Shown: positions 39,004 to 49,233, numbered from the stretch's first letter. The stretch: 64,000 nt of DNA from Pseudomonadota bacterium (GCA_021781515.1 JAJXWR010000002.1:1-64000); one strand, 5' to 3'. Notes: generated by a model not told the origin, from the sequence alone. Program-made: numbers and translations.

Positions 39004-39849
39004 TCAGGGGCAATGCGGCTGGATCCTCTCCGGATAATAAAGTTTATAAAACCAGGAACAGGCCGTCTCAATCTGCCCCTGAATTCTCGGGGGAATTTCA
39101 TGGAACACTGGTCTGGTTATAGCCTCCTGTTGTGTATGCAAATACTTCATATGATAATGACTGTCACTTTCAGGAACCAGATTCTTACTCAGCCGCAGTG
39201 GATCCAGGTTTAGCGGTGCCACCCCCAGCCACTGCCAGAGGTGCTGCATACAGGCCGTTGGTTTGTCAATTAAATCTTCAAAACGTACAAAATAAAGACG
39301 ATCCCGGACGCCCTTGGGCAAATCCTGCACCGCATGAATGGAGATTAAAGGCGCACCAATGACTTTATCTTTGGCAAACAGCATGTCAGCACGGCCCATC
39401 CGGTCAAAATCAGCCAGATGATCAATAAAATCCAGCAAGATGGTTTTTTGATGTTGTGCTTCTATGGAGCCATACACCTGACCCAATTCCCGGAGACAAA
39501 CAATCATCCGGGTTTCCGGGGCCAGCTCCAACACTAATTCAATGCAATGTAACCAGGCACGGTTCTTGTCGATCACTATTTTTTTAGGGGTAGTTTCCGT
39601 CCACCCCCGCAAAAAACCGGTCATGGCCTGACGCAAATGACTATAACTGTCCGCAAAAGCATTATCCAACCGGGACAACATAAACTGATCATCACTGGCC
39701 ATTCGCCGCAAGCCAAGCAACAGATTACACAAAGGTGAGCTTTGACCTTCACAGTAAATATCCGGATGTTGCGCCAATAATTGGCACAACAACGTCGAAC
39801 CTGCTCTGGGCAAGCCCGTTACTGTTACCAGATTGGCATTTTCTCTCAT
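39004..39849 (-). CDS. Sulfotransferase-family protein
   Basis: The 281-residue protein begins with the 5'-phosphosulfate-binding loop of PAPS-dependent sulfotransferases (LVTVTGLPRAGSTLLCQLLAQHP). It also has a later 3'-phosphate-binding-like segment (RMIVCLRELGQVYGS). A C-terminal RLSKNLVPESDSHYHMKYLHTQ is typical of bacterial tyrosyl-protein-sulfotransferase-like or Stf0-like members. The substrate may be a carbohydrate, lipid or protein. No PAPS-synthesis genes are nearby. The gene is apparently monocistronic and separated from the ChpA-like gene by 114 bases. Confidence 0.8.
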   Translation of the reverse strand: MRENANLVTVTGLPRAGSTLLCQLLAQHPDIYCEGQSSPLCNLLLGLRRMASDDQFMLSRLDNAFADSYSHLRQAMTGFLRGWTETTPKKIVIDKNRAWLHCIELVLELAPETRMIVCLRELGQVYGSIEAQHQKTILLDFIDHLADFDRMGRADMLFAKDKVIGAPLISIHAVQDLPKGVRDRLYFVRFEDLIDKPTACMQHLWQWLGVAPLNLDPLRLSKNLVPESDSHYHMKYLHTQQEAITRPVFHEIPPRIQGQIETACSWFYKLYYPERIQPHCP

Positions 39850-40031
39850 GTGTTACTGAATCCCCTTTATTCTATACCCGATTCGCCTTGGCCCCTGACC
39901 CGCTATCACTATAGCCCGAAACAGCACAACTGCCGCACGTCTGCTAACATTCCACCACCACGGTTCGCTGGGCTGCCTTGAATGCCAGCGGGTCAGCGAC
40001 ACCCAATTAATTCTACCGGATCGGAGAGACC

Positions 40032-40724
40032 ATGCAACTTTCTCATATGAAACTGGACCGACAAGGACCTGTATGGATCCTCTGCCTGCAGCACCCTGAA
40101 AAAGACATCACACTGACACCACCCGTTCTAGCGGAATGGATGCACTGTCTGGATCAGATTGAAAGCCACGCCGACCAGGCCAGCCTGCTGATTCACAGCA
40201 CGCACCCAAAAACCTGGTGCAACGGCATAGACCTCAGTTGGTTCATGACTCAGGAAGAACCTGCCATTTTGCGCTTTATGGCCGATTTTGAAGATTTGTT
40301 ACTACGACTCTCGCTGCTTTCCGTTCCTACCCTGGCCAGTATTACCGGCAACTGTTACGCTGGAGGCGCATTACTGGCTGCCGCCTGTGATTTCCGTTTC
40401 ATGCGTCAAGATCGCGGAAGATTCTGTTTTTCGGAAATCAAAGTCAAGATCCCCTTCACTCCCTGCATGTTTACCGTACTTCAACAATTACCCCATCCCC
40501 AGGCGATCTGGCAACTGGCACTGACTGGCAATGCCCTCAGCGCCCTGGATGCGCAGGAATTAAAACTGCTGGACCGCGTGTATCCTGAGGAAATTCTATT
40601 TCATGAAAGCCTGAAATTTGCCGAAACCATGGCAGAAAAACACCGTGCGACCTATACCATCATCAAACAGGGACTACGACAAAAGACCCATGACCTCTGG
40701 AAAACCCGCCAGGCGCAACAATAA
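40032..40724 (+). CDS. Enoyl-CoA hydratase/isomerase family protein
   Basis: The 230-residue crotonase-fold protein has the oxyanion-hole segment STHPKTWCNGIDLSWF and the second conserved loop LASITGNCYAGGALLAAACDFRFM. It is shorter than typical hydratases (about 260 residues) and lacks an obvious Glu pair in the second loop, so it may be an isomerase or a non-canonical member. The reaction is undefined. It converges with folB. Confidence 0.82.
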   Translation: MQLSHMKLDRQGPVWILCLQHPEKDITLTPPVLAEWMHCLDQIESHADQASLLIHSTHPKTWCNGIDLSWFMTQEEPAILRFMADFEDLLLRLSLLSVPTLASITGNCYAGGALLAAACDFRFMRQDRGRFCFSEIKVKIPFTPCMFTVLQQLPHPQAIWQLALTGNALSALDAQELKLLDRVYPEEILFHESLKFAETMAEKHRATYTIIKQGLRQKTHDLWKTRQAQQ

Positions 40725-40748
40725 CAACACCTGACTGACCGTAACGGT

Positions 40749-41120
40749 TCATGGGACTGGCCGCAATGTCCGTTCAAGCACCAGTGCCACTTGGGTGGGT
40801 GCTGCAAAGATGTGTGGCTTGACAAGTTCCAGACGAATCCATGGTAATGCAACCTCATGCAGCAGGTAATCGGCCAGTTGTTCTGCCAGTGTTTCCAGCA
40901 AGCGGACGCGGGAAGCTGCAATTTTTTGTTGAAGCTGATGCACCAGCGCCTGGTAATCAGTGGTCGCTGACAGCTGATCGGTTGCTGCTGCCGCTGCCGT
41001 GTTCACACCAAAGCGTAAATGCACCAGTAACCGTTGCCCTGCCTGACGTTCATAATCGTGGACGCCGATCTGCACAGTAGCCTCAATATTGCGAATCTCG
41101 ATATAATCACCCGTCTGCAT
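40749..41120 (-). CDS. folB: Dihydroneopterin aldolase FolB
   Basis: The 123-residue protein matches FolB throughout: DYIEIRNIEATVQIGVHDYERQAGQRLLVHLRFGV, TTDYQALVHQLQQKI, RLLETLAEQLADYLL and the C-terminal LELVKPHIFAAPTQVALVLER with the catalytic Lys region. It converts dihydroneopterin to hydroxymethyl-dihydropterin for folate. It is divergent from plsY, the usual neighbour in gammaproteobacteria. Confidence 0.95.
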   Translation of the reverse strand: MQTGDYIEIRNIEATVQIGVHDYERQAGQRLLVHLRFGVNTAAAAATDQLSATTDYQALVHQLQQKIAASRVRLLETLAEQLADYLLHEVALPWIRLELVKPHIFAAPTQVALVLERTLRPVP

Positions 41121-41200
41121 GTGCTACATTCTCTTTGGCTGTTTGCTGTCTTTTTACTGAAAATTTTCGTAGAACCTACTGTCAAGGACCCGGTTCACTG

Positions 41201-41827
41201 ATGAATATCTACCACAACTACCACAACTACCACACCGTTCTGATAGATCTGTCAGGACTCTTGGTCGCCTACCTGCTGGGTTCCGTCTGTACGGCAATCC
41301 CGGTGTGCCATCTGTTGGGACTCCCGGATCCACGTACTCAGGGATCGGGTAACCCAGGAGCCACCAATGTGCTGCGCGTCGGCGGCAAAGGTCCGGCATT
41401 ACTCACCTTGAGCGGAGACATGCTCAAAGCAGTGATTCCTGTACTCATCGCCCGCCTGCTGCATGCTACTCCGTTAATGGCTGCCCTGGTCGGACTGGCC
41501 GCTTTTCTCGGACATCTGTTTCCGCTATTTTATCATTTTCAGGGAGGAAAAGGGGTCGCCACCGCCTTTGGCGTCATCTGGACCTTGCATCCCTTGTTGG
41601 GACTGGGCACCACGCTAATCTGGCTATTGGTATTTTATTTCACCCGCACCTCCTCACTAGCGGCGTTACTGGCCTTTGGGACGCTGCCACTGGCGGCATG
41701 GTTTGCAGACGGCACCAATTTTCCAGTGCTGCTCCTCATGGCACTGCTGCTATTTTTTCGACACCATCGAAACATTCGCGCCTTGCTGCGGGGTGAAGAA
41801 CGCCCGTTCAAACGCTCGACCCTCTAG
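41201..41827 (+). CDS. plsY: Glycerol-3-phosphate acyltransferase PlsY
   Basis: This is an integral membrane acyl-phosphate:glycerol-3-phosphate acyltransferase of 208 residues with several hydrophobic helices. Conserved motifs are [42 protein letters not shown] and a final [14 protein letters not shown]. It catalyses the first acylation of phospholipid synthesis. I chose ATG 41201; the N-terminus has a 9-bp repeat (taccacaac) that encodes HNYHNYH. Confidence 0.95.
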   Translation: MNIYHNYHNYHTVLIDLSGLLVAYLLGSVCTAIPVCHLLGLPDPRTQGSGNPGATNVLRVGGKGPALLTLSGDMLKAVIPVLIARLLHATPLMAALVGLAAFLGHLFPLFYHFQGGKGVATAFGVIWTLHPLLGLGTTLIWLLVFYFTRTSSLAALLAFGTLPLAAWFADGTNFPVLLLMALLLFFRHHRNIRALLRGEERPFKRSTL

Positions 41828-41888
41828 CAAAACTGATATACTCCAAAACAGTAACAATCGATCCCAGTTCAACCGCAACAGGTGCTGC

Positions 41889-43271
41889 ATGCAATCATTT
41901 GATACTATCATTCTGGGTTCAGGCCCCGCCGGTGAAGGTGCCGCCATGAAACTGGCCAAAGAAGGCCAGAAAGTCGCTGTACTGGAAAACCGCAACACTG
42001 TCGGCGGCTCCTGTGCACACGCCGGTACGATCCCTTCTAAAACCCTCAGACAGACTGTCTGGCAATTGATGCGTTATAACCGTGATCCTTTTTTTCACCG
42101 CAGTGGCGATTCCCGACACATCAGTTTCGAGCAGGTGCTGAACCGGACGCAAAGAGTGATTGATCAACAGGTGGAATTACGCACACGCTTCTATACACGC
42201 AACGAGGTGGATCTCGTCTTTTCTCCGGGACGTTTTCTTGATGAACACCGTGTCGAAATATTGTCAGGGGATCGTGCCGGCGAAACCCTGGAGTTCACCC
42301 ATGCGATCATTGCCACCGGTGCCCGTCCCTATCATCCCGACGATATTGATTTTAATCACTCCCGGGTCTTTGATTCCGACAGCATTCTCAACCTGAAAAT
42401 CCCGGTACGAAAAATCATTATTTATGGAGCCGGGGTTATTGGTTGCGAATATGCCTCGATTTTTGAGGGCATGGGCGTCAAGGTTGATCTGATCAACACC
42501 CAACAGGCACTACTGTCTTTTCTCGACGATGAGATTTCCGATGCCTTGAGTCACTATCTGCGTGAATTGGGGGTGCTGATCCGCCATCACGAACAATATG
42601 CCCATCTGGAAACTCATGCCGACCACGTCATTCTGTCACTGAAATCCGGTAAAAAAATCCGGGCAGATGCCATTCTCTGGTGTAATGGGCGCACCGGCAA
42701 CACCCAGGAACTGGGACTGGAACGTTTGGGTCTGTCCGTCAACCAGCGCGGGCAACTGGCAGTCAATGAATACTATCAAACCCCCCTGCCGCATATTTAT
42801 GCAGCGGGTGATGTCATTGGCTGGCCATCGCTGGCTTCAGCCGCTTACGATCAGGGGCGTTGTGCGGCAGCGCACATTGTGGGTTCTGTTGATGTTCCCC
42901 GCGTTTCGGAAGTGCCTAACGGAATTTATACCATTCCCGAAATCAGCTCACTGGGCAAAACCGAGGCAGAACTCACCCGGGATCATGTTCCTTATGAAGT
43001 CGGTCAGGCCTTTTTCCGGCATCTGGCCCGGGCACAAATTACCGGTGAAACCGTAGGCATGCTGAAAATCCTGTTTAATCGCGATACCCTGGAAATATTG
43101 GGGATCCACTGTTTTGGCGATGGTGCCTCAGAAATTGTCCATATCGGCCAGGCTGTCATGCATGGCGGGCAGAACAGTCTGCGTTATTTTGCCAATACGA
43201 CCTTTAACTATCCCACCATGGCAGAGGCCTACCGGGTCGCCGCACTCAACGGCTTAAACCGTCTGTTCTGA
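41889..43271 (+). CDS. sthA: Soluble pyridine nucleotide transhydrogenase SthA
   Basis: This FAD-dependent pyridine nucleotide-disulfide oxidoreductase family member of 460 residues starts [34 protein letters not shown]. The active-site loop [17 protein letters not shown] contains a single Cys instead of the CxxxxC redox pair of lipoamide dehydrogenases, the hallmark of SthA. NAD(P)-binding [23 protein letters not shown] and C-terminal [18 protein letters not shown]-like motifs follow. It interconverts NADPH and NADH in the cytoplasm. It overlaps convergent yhcC by 26 bases. Confidence 0.93.
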   Translation: MQSFDTIILGSGPAGEGAAMKLAKEGQKVAVLENRNTVGGSCAHAGTIPSKTLRQTVWQLMRYNRDPFFHRSGDSRHISFEQVLNRTQRVIDQQVELRTRFYTRNEVDLVFSPGRFLDEHRVEILSGDRAGETLEFTHAIIATGARPYHPDDIDFNHSRVFDSDSILNLKIPVRKIIIYGAGVIGCEYASIFEGMGVKVDLINTQQALLSFLDDEISDALSHYLRELGVLIRHHEQYAHLETHADHVILSLKSGKKIRADAILWCNGRTGNTQELGLERLGLSVNQRGQLAVNEYYQTPLPHIYAAGDVIGWPSLASAAYDQGRCAAAHIVGSVDVPRVSEVPNGIYTIPEISSLGKTEAELTRDHVPYEVGQAFFRHLARAQITGETVGMLKILFNRDTLEILGIHCFGDGASEIVHIGQAVMHGGQNSLRYFANTTFNYPTMAEAYRVAALNGLNRLF

Positions 43272-44226
43272 AAAAACAGAGCGCCGGTGAAGCGCCGTTG
43301 TGTGTCTGATCCCCCTGCCGGGCACCCAACGCCGCCATCCGTTGGGTAATCCCATTGATGATCGGCCATTTATGTTCACACCACGAAGGAGCCAGCAGAA
43401 TATCCCGGCTAGCCGTCCCGGTAATCCGGTGAAACACCACCTCGGCAGGGGTTTGCCGGATCATTTCAACGGCACAATCAATATATTGCTCCTGCGTCCA
43501 TGGCAGGTATTGCCCCTGGCGCCATTCATAGGCCAACCGGGTATTTTTCACGACGTGCAGTGGATGAATTTTCAGGCCTTCGACCCCAAGATGCACGACT
43601 TGTTGCAAACTTCGCAGCGCATGCGCCGGGGTTTCGCCGGGCAAGCCCACAATCAGGTGCGTACATACCTTGAGTTGTCGTTGATGTGCCCGCTCAATAG
43701 CCTCTTGGTAACTGGCAAAACCATGCCCGCGATTGATCGCCTGCAACGTGCTATCAAAGGCCGACTGTAATCCCAGTTCCAGCCACACCAGATATCCGTT
43801 ATTCTGGATTTCCTGTAATAAATCGAGAACCTGATCTGGCACACAATCCGGTCGCGTACCGACGGAAATACCCACCACCGCCGGCAACGTCAATGCCTCT
43901 TCATACAGTTGCCGCAATAAGGCGGTTTCTGCATAGGTATTGGTATAGGCCTGAAAATAAGCCAGTACCTTGCGGGCACCCGTCACCCGTACCACTGCCT
44001 CCAGACCGGTATGCACCTGCGCCTGGACACTCGGTTCTTCTCCATGTTCCGGGACAAAGGAATCATTATTACAAAAAGAACAACCGCCTGTCCCCAGTGT
44101 CCCATCACGGTTCGGGCAACTGAATCCCGCATCAATAGAGACTTTATGAATCCGTTCTCCAAAGCGCCGCAACAGATCCTGCCCCAGTGTATTGACATAT
44201 TGTGCCAGATGCTGATTATCTTTCAT
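43246..44226 (-). CDS. yhcC: TIGR01212-family radical SAM protein (YhcC type)
   Basis: The protein of 326 residues has the iron-sulfur motif [21 protein letters not shown] (a variant CxxxxxxxxxCxxC spacing of this family). The segments [15 protein letters not shown]-like, [40 protein letters not shown] and [12 protein letters not shown] also match. YhcC's reaction is not established. Its neighbourhood is core housekeeping, and no partner gene is apparent. Confidence 0.9.
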   Translation of the reverse strand: MKDNQHLAQYVNTLGQDLLRRFGERIHKVSIDAGFSCPNRDGTLGTGGCSFCNNDSFVPEHGEEPSVQAQVHTGLEAVVRVTGARKVLAYFQAYTNTYAETALLRQLYEEALTLPAVVGISVGTRPDCVPDQVLDLLQEIQNNGYLVWLELGLQSAFDSTLQAINRGHGFASYQEAIERAHQRQLKVCTHLIVGLPGETPAHALRSLQQVVHLGVEGLKIHPLHVVKNTRLAYEWRQGQYLPWTQEQYIDCAVEMIRQTPAEVVFHRITGTASRDILLAPSWCEHKWPIINGITQRMAALGARQGDQTHNGASPALCFFRTDGLSR

Positions 44227-44492
44227 GAACTTTTACGTGAATTCCCGGAAACAGACACAGGAAGGTAAAACGACGAATCCTTGCCCCGGTGGCACGGGTC
44301 TCATAAAACACCGCTGCCCCCCGACAGATTCACCGCTTTGTGGCTTACCCGTTCACTCTCCTTAACATATGCCACTAAAAATCACTCAAACCCGGCATGA
44401 CCGCCGGCTGTTTCGTTTTTTTTTGACCTGGAACAGGTTTTAAAACGCTATTGTACCTAAACTTTTGCACCTCTGCTCAGGAGTTGATGTTC

Positions 44493-45986
44493 ATGCCTTA
44501 CTTGGATTTACGTTCCTTTCTCGACGATCTGCACCATCATAATGATCTGCTGACCGTCACGGCACCGGTCAGCGCCCACCTGGAAACGACCGCACTGGCG
44601 CAACACAGCCTCAAAGAACAAGGCCCTGCCCTCTTAATGACTCAGGTCACACCCAGTTCACATCCTTGTCTGGCCAATCTGTTTGGCCATGAACGACGCA
44701 TTCAGCGGGCCCTGCGTTACCGTGCTTTTCAATCGTTTCGGGAGATTGGCCAACTGCTGGCGCAGCTCAAGGAACCACAAATGCCACGTTCGCTGGGTGC
44801 CTTGCTCAAATCCTGGCCTGAATACGGACAACTGGTGCATGCCCGTACCCAGGTACTCGATCAGTATATTGAACCCCATCAGGTACTCGAAGGTGATGCC
44901 ATTGATCTGAGTCAGTTACCGATACAGCAATGCTGGCCCGAAGACGCCGGGCGTCTGATTACTCTGGGCATGGTCGTGACCCGCGGCTGTCAGCAGGATC
45001 GCCAGAATATCGCCATTTACCGGCAGCAAGTGCTGGGGCCACGCCGCGTCATCATGCGTTGGCTGGCGCATCGGGGAGGTGCCCAGGACTACCGTTCCTG
45101 GGTGCAACAGTACCCGGAAAAACCATTTCCTGTACTCGTGGTCATTGGTGCGGATCCCTGCACCCTGCTGGCGGCGGTAACCCCCATTCCAGACAGCCTC
45201 TCGGAATATGATTTTGCCGGGTTATTGCGTGGCCATCCCAGTCAGGTAGTACGCAGTTCACTCACCGGACTCTATGCGCCAGCGGGGGCTGAAATCGTGC
45301 TGGAAGGCTTTATCCATCCCAATGACACCGCCCTCGAAGGCCCCTTTGGCGACCACACCGGTTATTATAATGCAACGGATCATTTTCCGGTGGTCACGTT
45401 TGAGCGAATGAGCCTACGGCCTGCCGCCATCTATCACGCCAGCTATATGGGACGTTCGCCTTTCGATGAACCGTCGGTCATGGCGCATGCCCTCAATGAT
45501 GTCTTTGTTCCCATCCTGCAAAAAGTATTTCCTGAAGTCCAGGATTTTTATCTGCCGCCTGAAGCCTGTTCCTACCGTATCGCCGTGGTCAGCATCCGTA
45601 AACAGTACCCCGGGCATGCCCGACGTATGATGATGGGCGTGTGGTCCTGGCTACGGCAGTTTACCTACACCAAATGGGTCATCGTCGTCGATGAAGATAT
45701 TGATGCCCGCAATTGGAGTGAAGTAATCTGGGCGATCACCACCCGCATGGATCCGGTACGCGATACCTTGCTGGTCGATCGCTCACCCATCGATTATCTG
45801 GACTTTGCCAGCCCGGAACCTGGCTGGGGTGGCAAAATAGGAATGGACGCCACCAATAAATGGCCAGGAGAAGTGCATCGTCCCTGGGGCCGCTGCATTG
45901 TGCCAGATGCCCAAGTACAACGTAAAACTGAAGCGCTGTGGGAACAACTTAAAAATTCAGCCAGCTTCGGGCGTAATTCAAAGTGA
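44493..45986 (+). CDS. ubiD: UbiD, 4-hydroxy-3-polyprenylbenzoate decarboxylase
   Basis: The prenylated-FMN-dependent decarboxylase of ubiquinone synthesis is 497 residues here. It has conserved RQNIAIYRQQVLGPRRVIMRWLAHRGGA and the cofactor/catalytic stretch EIVLEGFIHPNDTALEGPFGDHTGYYN, with the Glu-Asp residues in place. The C-terminal TTRMDPVRDTLLVDRSPIDYLDFASP and GMDATNKWPGE segments are highly conserved. I chose ATG 44493, nine bases after AGGAG. The partner prenyltransferase gene ubiX is not in this window. Confidence 0.95.
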   Translation: MPYLDLRSFLDDLHHHNDLLTVTAPVSAHLETTALAQHSLKEQGPALLMTQVTPSSHPCLANLFGHERRIQRALRYRAFQSFREIGQLLAQLKEPQMPRSLGALLKSWPEYGQLVHARTQVLDQYIEPHQVLEGDAIDLSQLPIQQCWPEDAGRLITLGMVVTRGCQQDRQNIAIYRQQVLGPRRVIMRWLAHRGGAQDYRSWVQQYPEKPFPVLVVIGADPCTLLAAVTPIPDSLSEYDFAGLLRGHPSQVVRSSLTGLYAPAGAEIVLEGFIHPNDTALEGPFGDHTGYYNATDHFPVVTFERMSLRPAAIYHASYMGRSPFDEPSVMAHALNDVFVPILQKVFPEVQDFYLPPEACSYRIAVVSIRKQYPGHARRMMMGVWSWLRQFTYTKWVIVVDEDIDARNWSEVIWAITTRMDPVRDTLLVDRSPIDYLDFASPEPGWGGKIGMDATNKWPGEVHRPWGRCIVPDAQVQRKTEALWEQLKNSASFGRNSK

Positions 45987-46019
45987 TGTACCCAGATCAC
46001 AACAGGCTGTTTGCAGTCT

Positions 46020-46181
46020 ATGATTGAATACAGCCATGTATTGCACAAACTGTATAAACCCAAGCATATCATCGGGGTTAGCCACTGCGCCGCTCGCCTG
46101 ATACGGGCGGGAAGCGACACCGTGGATAACCCGATTGTGGCACGGATAATTGGCAAGGGAATTACCGTCAATTTACAATAA
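46020..46181 (+). CDS. Small unrecognised ORF of 53 residues
   Basis: The product MIEYSHVLHKLYKPKHIIGV...ITVNLQ is unlike any family I can name and has no good ribosome-binding site. It may be a small gene or the tail of a deleted gene. It directly precedes a 9-bp inverted repeat. The rest of 45987-46643 contains only that repeat, a second palindrome, and the promoter of the next gene. Confidence 0.3.
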   Translation: MIEYSHVLHKLYKPKHIIGVSHCAARLIRAGSDTVDNPIVARIIGKGITVNLQ

Positions 46182-46185
46182 ATGA

Positions 46186-46207
46186 ATGATCGTAACGCTA
46201 CGATCAT
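46186..46207. repeat. 9-bp perfect inverted repeat
   Basis: ATGATCGTA and TACGATCAT are separated by ACGC. There is no T-tract, so it is unlikely to be an intrinsic terminator. It may be an operator or the border of an inserted segment. Confidence 0.6.
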
Positions 46208-46283
46208 ATGCAATACGGGGAAGCGCCGATTGGCTGCGGCAAGAGACCCTCTTAAACTTGATGTAAATTTGTCTTCACCAATG

Positions 46284-46304
46284 GATCCACTTCAGAAGTG
46301 GATC
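46284..46304. repeat. 10-bp near-contiguous palindrome
   Basis: GATCCACTTC and GAAGTGGATC surround a single central A. A near-uninterrupted dyad of this size is more like a protein-binding site than an RNA hairpin. It lies 340-360 bases before the fkbM-like gene, 5' of its candidate promoter, in a position possible for an enhancer-binding protein. Confidence 0.55.
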
Positions 46305-46508
46305 AACGGACAAAAGTATTTCAAAATACATGAGTTATGAATAAAAATATGAGCAAAGGCAAACCCGGCAAATCTGCTACACTCAAGCCATATGCTGTTG
46401 TCTGCCTGAGATAAATGGATAAAATCCTGGTATTACAATCTGACCTATTGATGATAGGTGTGGTACATTCAATAGTTTATTGCGCAAACATCGTATTTCT
46501 GCAAAAAA

Positions 46509-46524
46509 TGGCACACATCATGCA
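46509..46524 (+). promoter_or_regulatory. Candidate sigma-54 promoter upstream of the FkbM gene
   Basis: TGGCACA-CATC-ATGCA has a perfect TGGCAC -24 box, exact GG-N10-GC spacing and one mismatch in the -12 box. The start codon is about 120 bases downstream. Sigma-54 control would place the pair in the same regulon as flgB. Confidence 0.55.
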
Positions 46525-46643
46525 TATAATTCCCTGATTTTGCCTGAGCAGCAACAGTTATCCAGAGTTTGTGTTTTCTAAAAAATTCGATAAATCAATG
46601 CATATTACTTGCATTTAAAAATCAACCAAAATGAGTAAACACC

Positions 46644-47708
46644 ATGTTTGATGTGCCCTTAAAGAATTCACAAGAGTTTTACTCGACAATATTAAGTCAG
46701 TCTATTGCCGCACTTAAAATAAATACGTTTATGGATAATTTTGACGAAAAACACTTTAACACTGATGGAGTTGATCGCTCAAAAACATTCAACTCGGATT
46801 CATGCGCATTTTACTTTGACTGGTTCTTTAAAAATCATCCCCAACTGTGGAATGTTTATAGCATTCTTGATGATGAGACATCAAAATCCCTGTATGCCAA
46901 TTTAATTGCATTCAGACTCGCCAGCCATTTTTCTATTCGCATTCCCGTTGGTTTTTTTAACAAACCTGAGGCATTGGCAAAATATCGAGAAGCCGTTAAA
47001 TATACTGAAGGAAAAATAGAAACCAACGGCATGTATGGAAAACTCAAACATTATGATTTTATCTATAATGATCATCATTATAGATATGATGGTGTCGACT
47101 TGGAAAGTTATCTGTTCAGAAACCAGTATTTCTTCGATAGAAACGGAAAGAAAATCCAACCTGAACCAGGTGATTATGTTATTGATGGAGGTGCCTGTCT
47201 CGGAGATACTGCTCTGGTATTTTCCAATGCAGTAGGTCTGGAAGGAAAAGTGTTTTCTTTTGATCCTGTACGTGAAAACCTCGAAATCTTAAGATTCAAC
47301 ATAGAACAATTGCCTATAAGTAATGCAACCGCAATTCCCTACGGACTCTCTAATAAAGAATTTATCTGCAATCCTACACCGCTAGGCAGCTATGACCCTG
47401 GCTTCAGGGCCTTTAATGCACCAACACCATTACAAAAACTCGATAACCTGGTTAAGCAGGGTTCGATACCTCGAATTAATTTTATAAAACTTGATGTGGA
47501 AGGATCTGAGCTGGATGCTCTAGAAGGTGCCAAACAAAGCATTCAGGATTTTAAACCAAAACTCGCCATATCTCTTTATCATAACCCCGATGATCTTTTT
47601 TCAATTCCTTTGTACGTCAAGAAAACATTTCCATTTTATGATCTACATGTAGATCATTATACAATTCATAACGATGAAACCGTTTTATACTGCTCTCCAC
47701 GAGCATAA
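46644..47708 (+). CDS. FkbM-family SAM-dependent methyltransferase
   Basis: The C-terminal half contains the Rossmann methyltransferase motifs VIDGGACLGDTALVFSNAVG and KVFSFDPVRENLEILRFNIEQ, then FIKLDVEGSELDALEGAKQSI, all typical of FkbM proteins. The N-terminal 150 residues are poorly conserved. FkbM enzymes O-methylate sugars or polyketides. The sequence is more AT-rich than its neighbours, which suggests horizontal acquisition. The next gene, a probable glycosyltransferase, follows in the same direction after 55 bases. Together they resemble flagellin- or surface-glycan-modifying pairs. Confidence 0.85.
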   Translation: MFDVPLKNSQEFYSTILSQSIAALKINTFMDNFDEKHFNTDGVDRSKTFNSDSCAFYFDWFFKNHPQLWNVYSILDDETSKSLYANLIAFRLASHFSIRIPVGFFNKPEALAKYREAVKYTEGKIETNGMYGKLKHYDFIYNDHHYRYDGVDLESYLFRNQYFFDRNGKKIQPEPGDYVIDGGACLGDTALVFSNAVGLEGKVFSFDPVRENLEILRFNIEQLPISNATAIPYGLSNKEFICNPTPLGSYDPGFRAFNAPTPLQKLDNLVKQGSIPRINFIKLDVEGSELDALEGAKQSIQDFKPKLAISLYHNPDDLFSIPLYVKKTFPFYDLHVDHYTIHNDETVLYCSPRA

Positions 47709-47763
47709 CATGCTGGACATGCTGCAATATCGCTGAGTTCAAAATTCATTCTGGAGTATTTTA

Positions 47764-49233
47764 ATGATTGAAAACTACAATATTCATGAAACCCTGGTTC
47801 AATCTGCCAATGGAAAAAGCCCTCTGATTCAGTTACTAAGAGACTCTTTTGATGAAGAATTCTATAAAAAGGCATTCCCGGAATGCCTCACAAAAGATGT
47901 TGAACCATTTCTCCATTATTTAATCTGGGGATTTAATGAACAAAAACTGCCAAACCCGCATAGAAATGTCATTAAAGAACTCATGAACAACCCTGAGGTT
48001 TCAAAATACTGTGGTTTTTCATTTAAAAACTACATTAATAATGATTATTCAAATGACAAAGCTGCCACCTATAATATCTATATCAAATTCCATGCGGCAT
48101 TTTACGAACGTATGCTGACTCATCGCATACAGGAAATCTATTTCCCAACAGAATGCCAGACCGCAAAAAAAATCATGGTGATTGTAGTCCCGGAAATTAA
48201 TTTTATGGGTGGTGGGGTTTATTCCCTTTTTTCTATTGCTAATACCATGCATACTCTTCGCCATCAACATGACTACAAAATACTTGTCATGACCCGGCCT
48301 AATTTCGTTTGTCAATCATTCTTCCGACAGATACACTTCAGGACTCAGGAAAATGTATTTCGTTTTGAACAAATTATCCACTGCGAATCAGCCGAAACAC
48401 TCTATATCCATATTCCTGAAGTTTTTGCCTCGACATTTATTCAAAGTCTGCATGCTGACGTTCTTGAGTACCTTAAAAAACGAAAAAATCTTTTCATCAA
48501 CATTGCAAATCAAAATATTCAGTTGATGCCTGAAAAAGAACAGTTCCAGAACCTGAGAGATATTGCAACGGAAATCACACAATCGGTTGCTCATCATGCC
48601 TACTTTAATCAAGAGTGTTCAAATCATTATAATTTACCCACAACGCTACTTCCAGCATACGTAGATATAAGCTCATATCCATCATCTAATTTTGATGAAA
48701 AAGAAAATCTGATTATTTACTCGCCTGATTACATGCCATGCAAACCCATAGTCCTTGAAAAATTAAAAGAACACCTTCCCCATTATAAGCTCGTTGAAAT
48801 CAACGGAATCACATTTGATCACTGTATCGAGCTTTCTACCCGCTGCCGTTTTGTGATTTCCTTTGGAGAAGGCTTTGACGGGTATTTACTCAATGGACTC
48901 CTGAAAAATGGCTGTGGGTTTGGCATATATAATGACCAGTTTTTTCCTGATCCCACCATGAAAGATTTCTACATTTTTTTTGACTCAGGCGAATCAATGA
49001 CTCAGCATATTGTTGAGAAAATCAAGCGATTAGAATCAGATCGGAATCTTTACGAAGAAATCAATAAAAAAGTTCTCGATATTTATAACCGTTTTTACAA
49101 TAAGGAAGAATACATTAAACGAATATCCAACCTGGTAAAACGTCAATTTGAACTGCGTCCCGCCTTGGCGCTCACCAAAATTGACACACCTTTGCTCACG
49201 GAAACGGCCCCACCGCATACCTGCGGGGTGTAG
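47764..49233 (+). CDS. Probable glycosyltransferase (WsaF-like, GT-B type)
   Basis: The segment KKIMVIVVPEINFMGGGVYSLFSIANTM, with its GGG loop, resembles the N-terminal domain of WsaF-like rhamnosyltransferases. RFVISFGEGFDGYLLNGLLKNGCGFGIYN is the matching donor-side region. The first 150 residues are unrecognised. It is AT-rich like the methyltransferase gene before it. The last 15-20 residues (DTPLLTETAPPHTCGV) run into sequence of higher GC, so the original C-terminus may have been replaced at the border of an insertion. AGGAG-like GGAG stands eight bases before the ATG. Confidence 0.65.
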   Translation: MIENYNIHETLVQSANGKSPLIQLLRDSFDEEFYKKAFPECLTKDVEPFLHYLIWGFNEQKLPNPHRNVIKELMNNPEVSKYCGFSFKNYINNDYSNDKAATYNIYIKFHAAFYERMLTHRIQEIYFPTECQTAKKIMVIVVPEINFMGGGVYSLFSIANTMHTLRHQHDYKILVMTRPNFVCQSFFRQIHFRTQENVFRFEQIIHCESAETLYIHIPEVFASTFIQSLHADVLEYLKKRKNLFINIANQNIQLMPEKEQFQNLRDIATEITQSVAHHAYFNQECSNHYNLPTTLLPAYVDISSYPSSNFDEKENLIIYSPDYMPCKPIVLEKLKEHLPHYKLVEINGITFDHCIELSTRCRFVISFGEGFDGYLLNGLLKNGCGFGIYNDQFFPDPTMKDFYIFFDSGESMTQHIVEKIKRLESDRNLYEEINKKVLDIYNRFYNKEEYIKRISNLVKRQFELRPALALTKIDTPLLTETAPPHTCGV

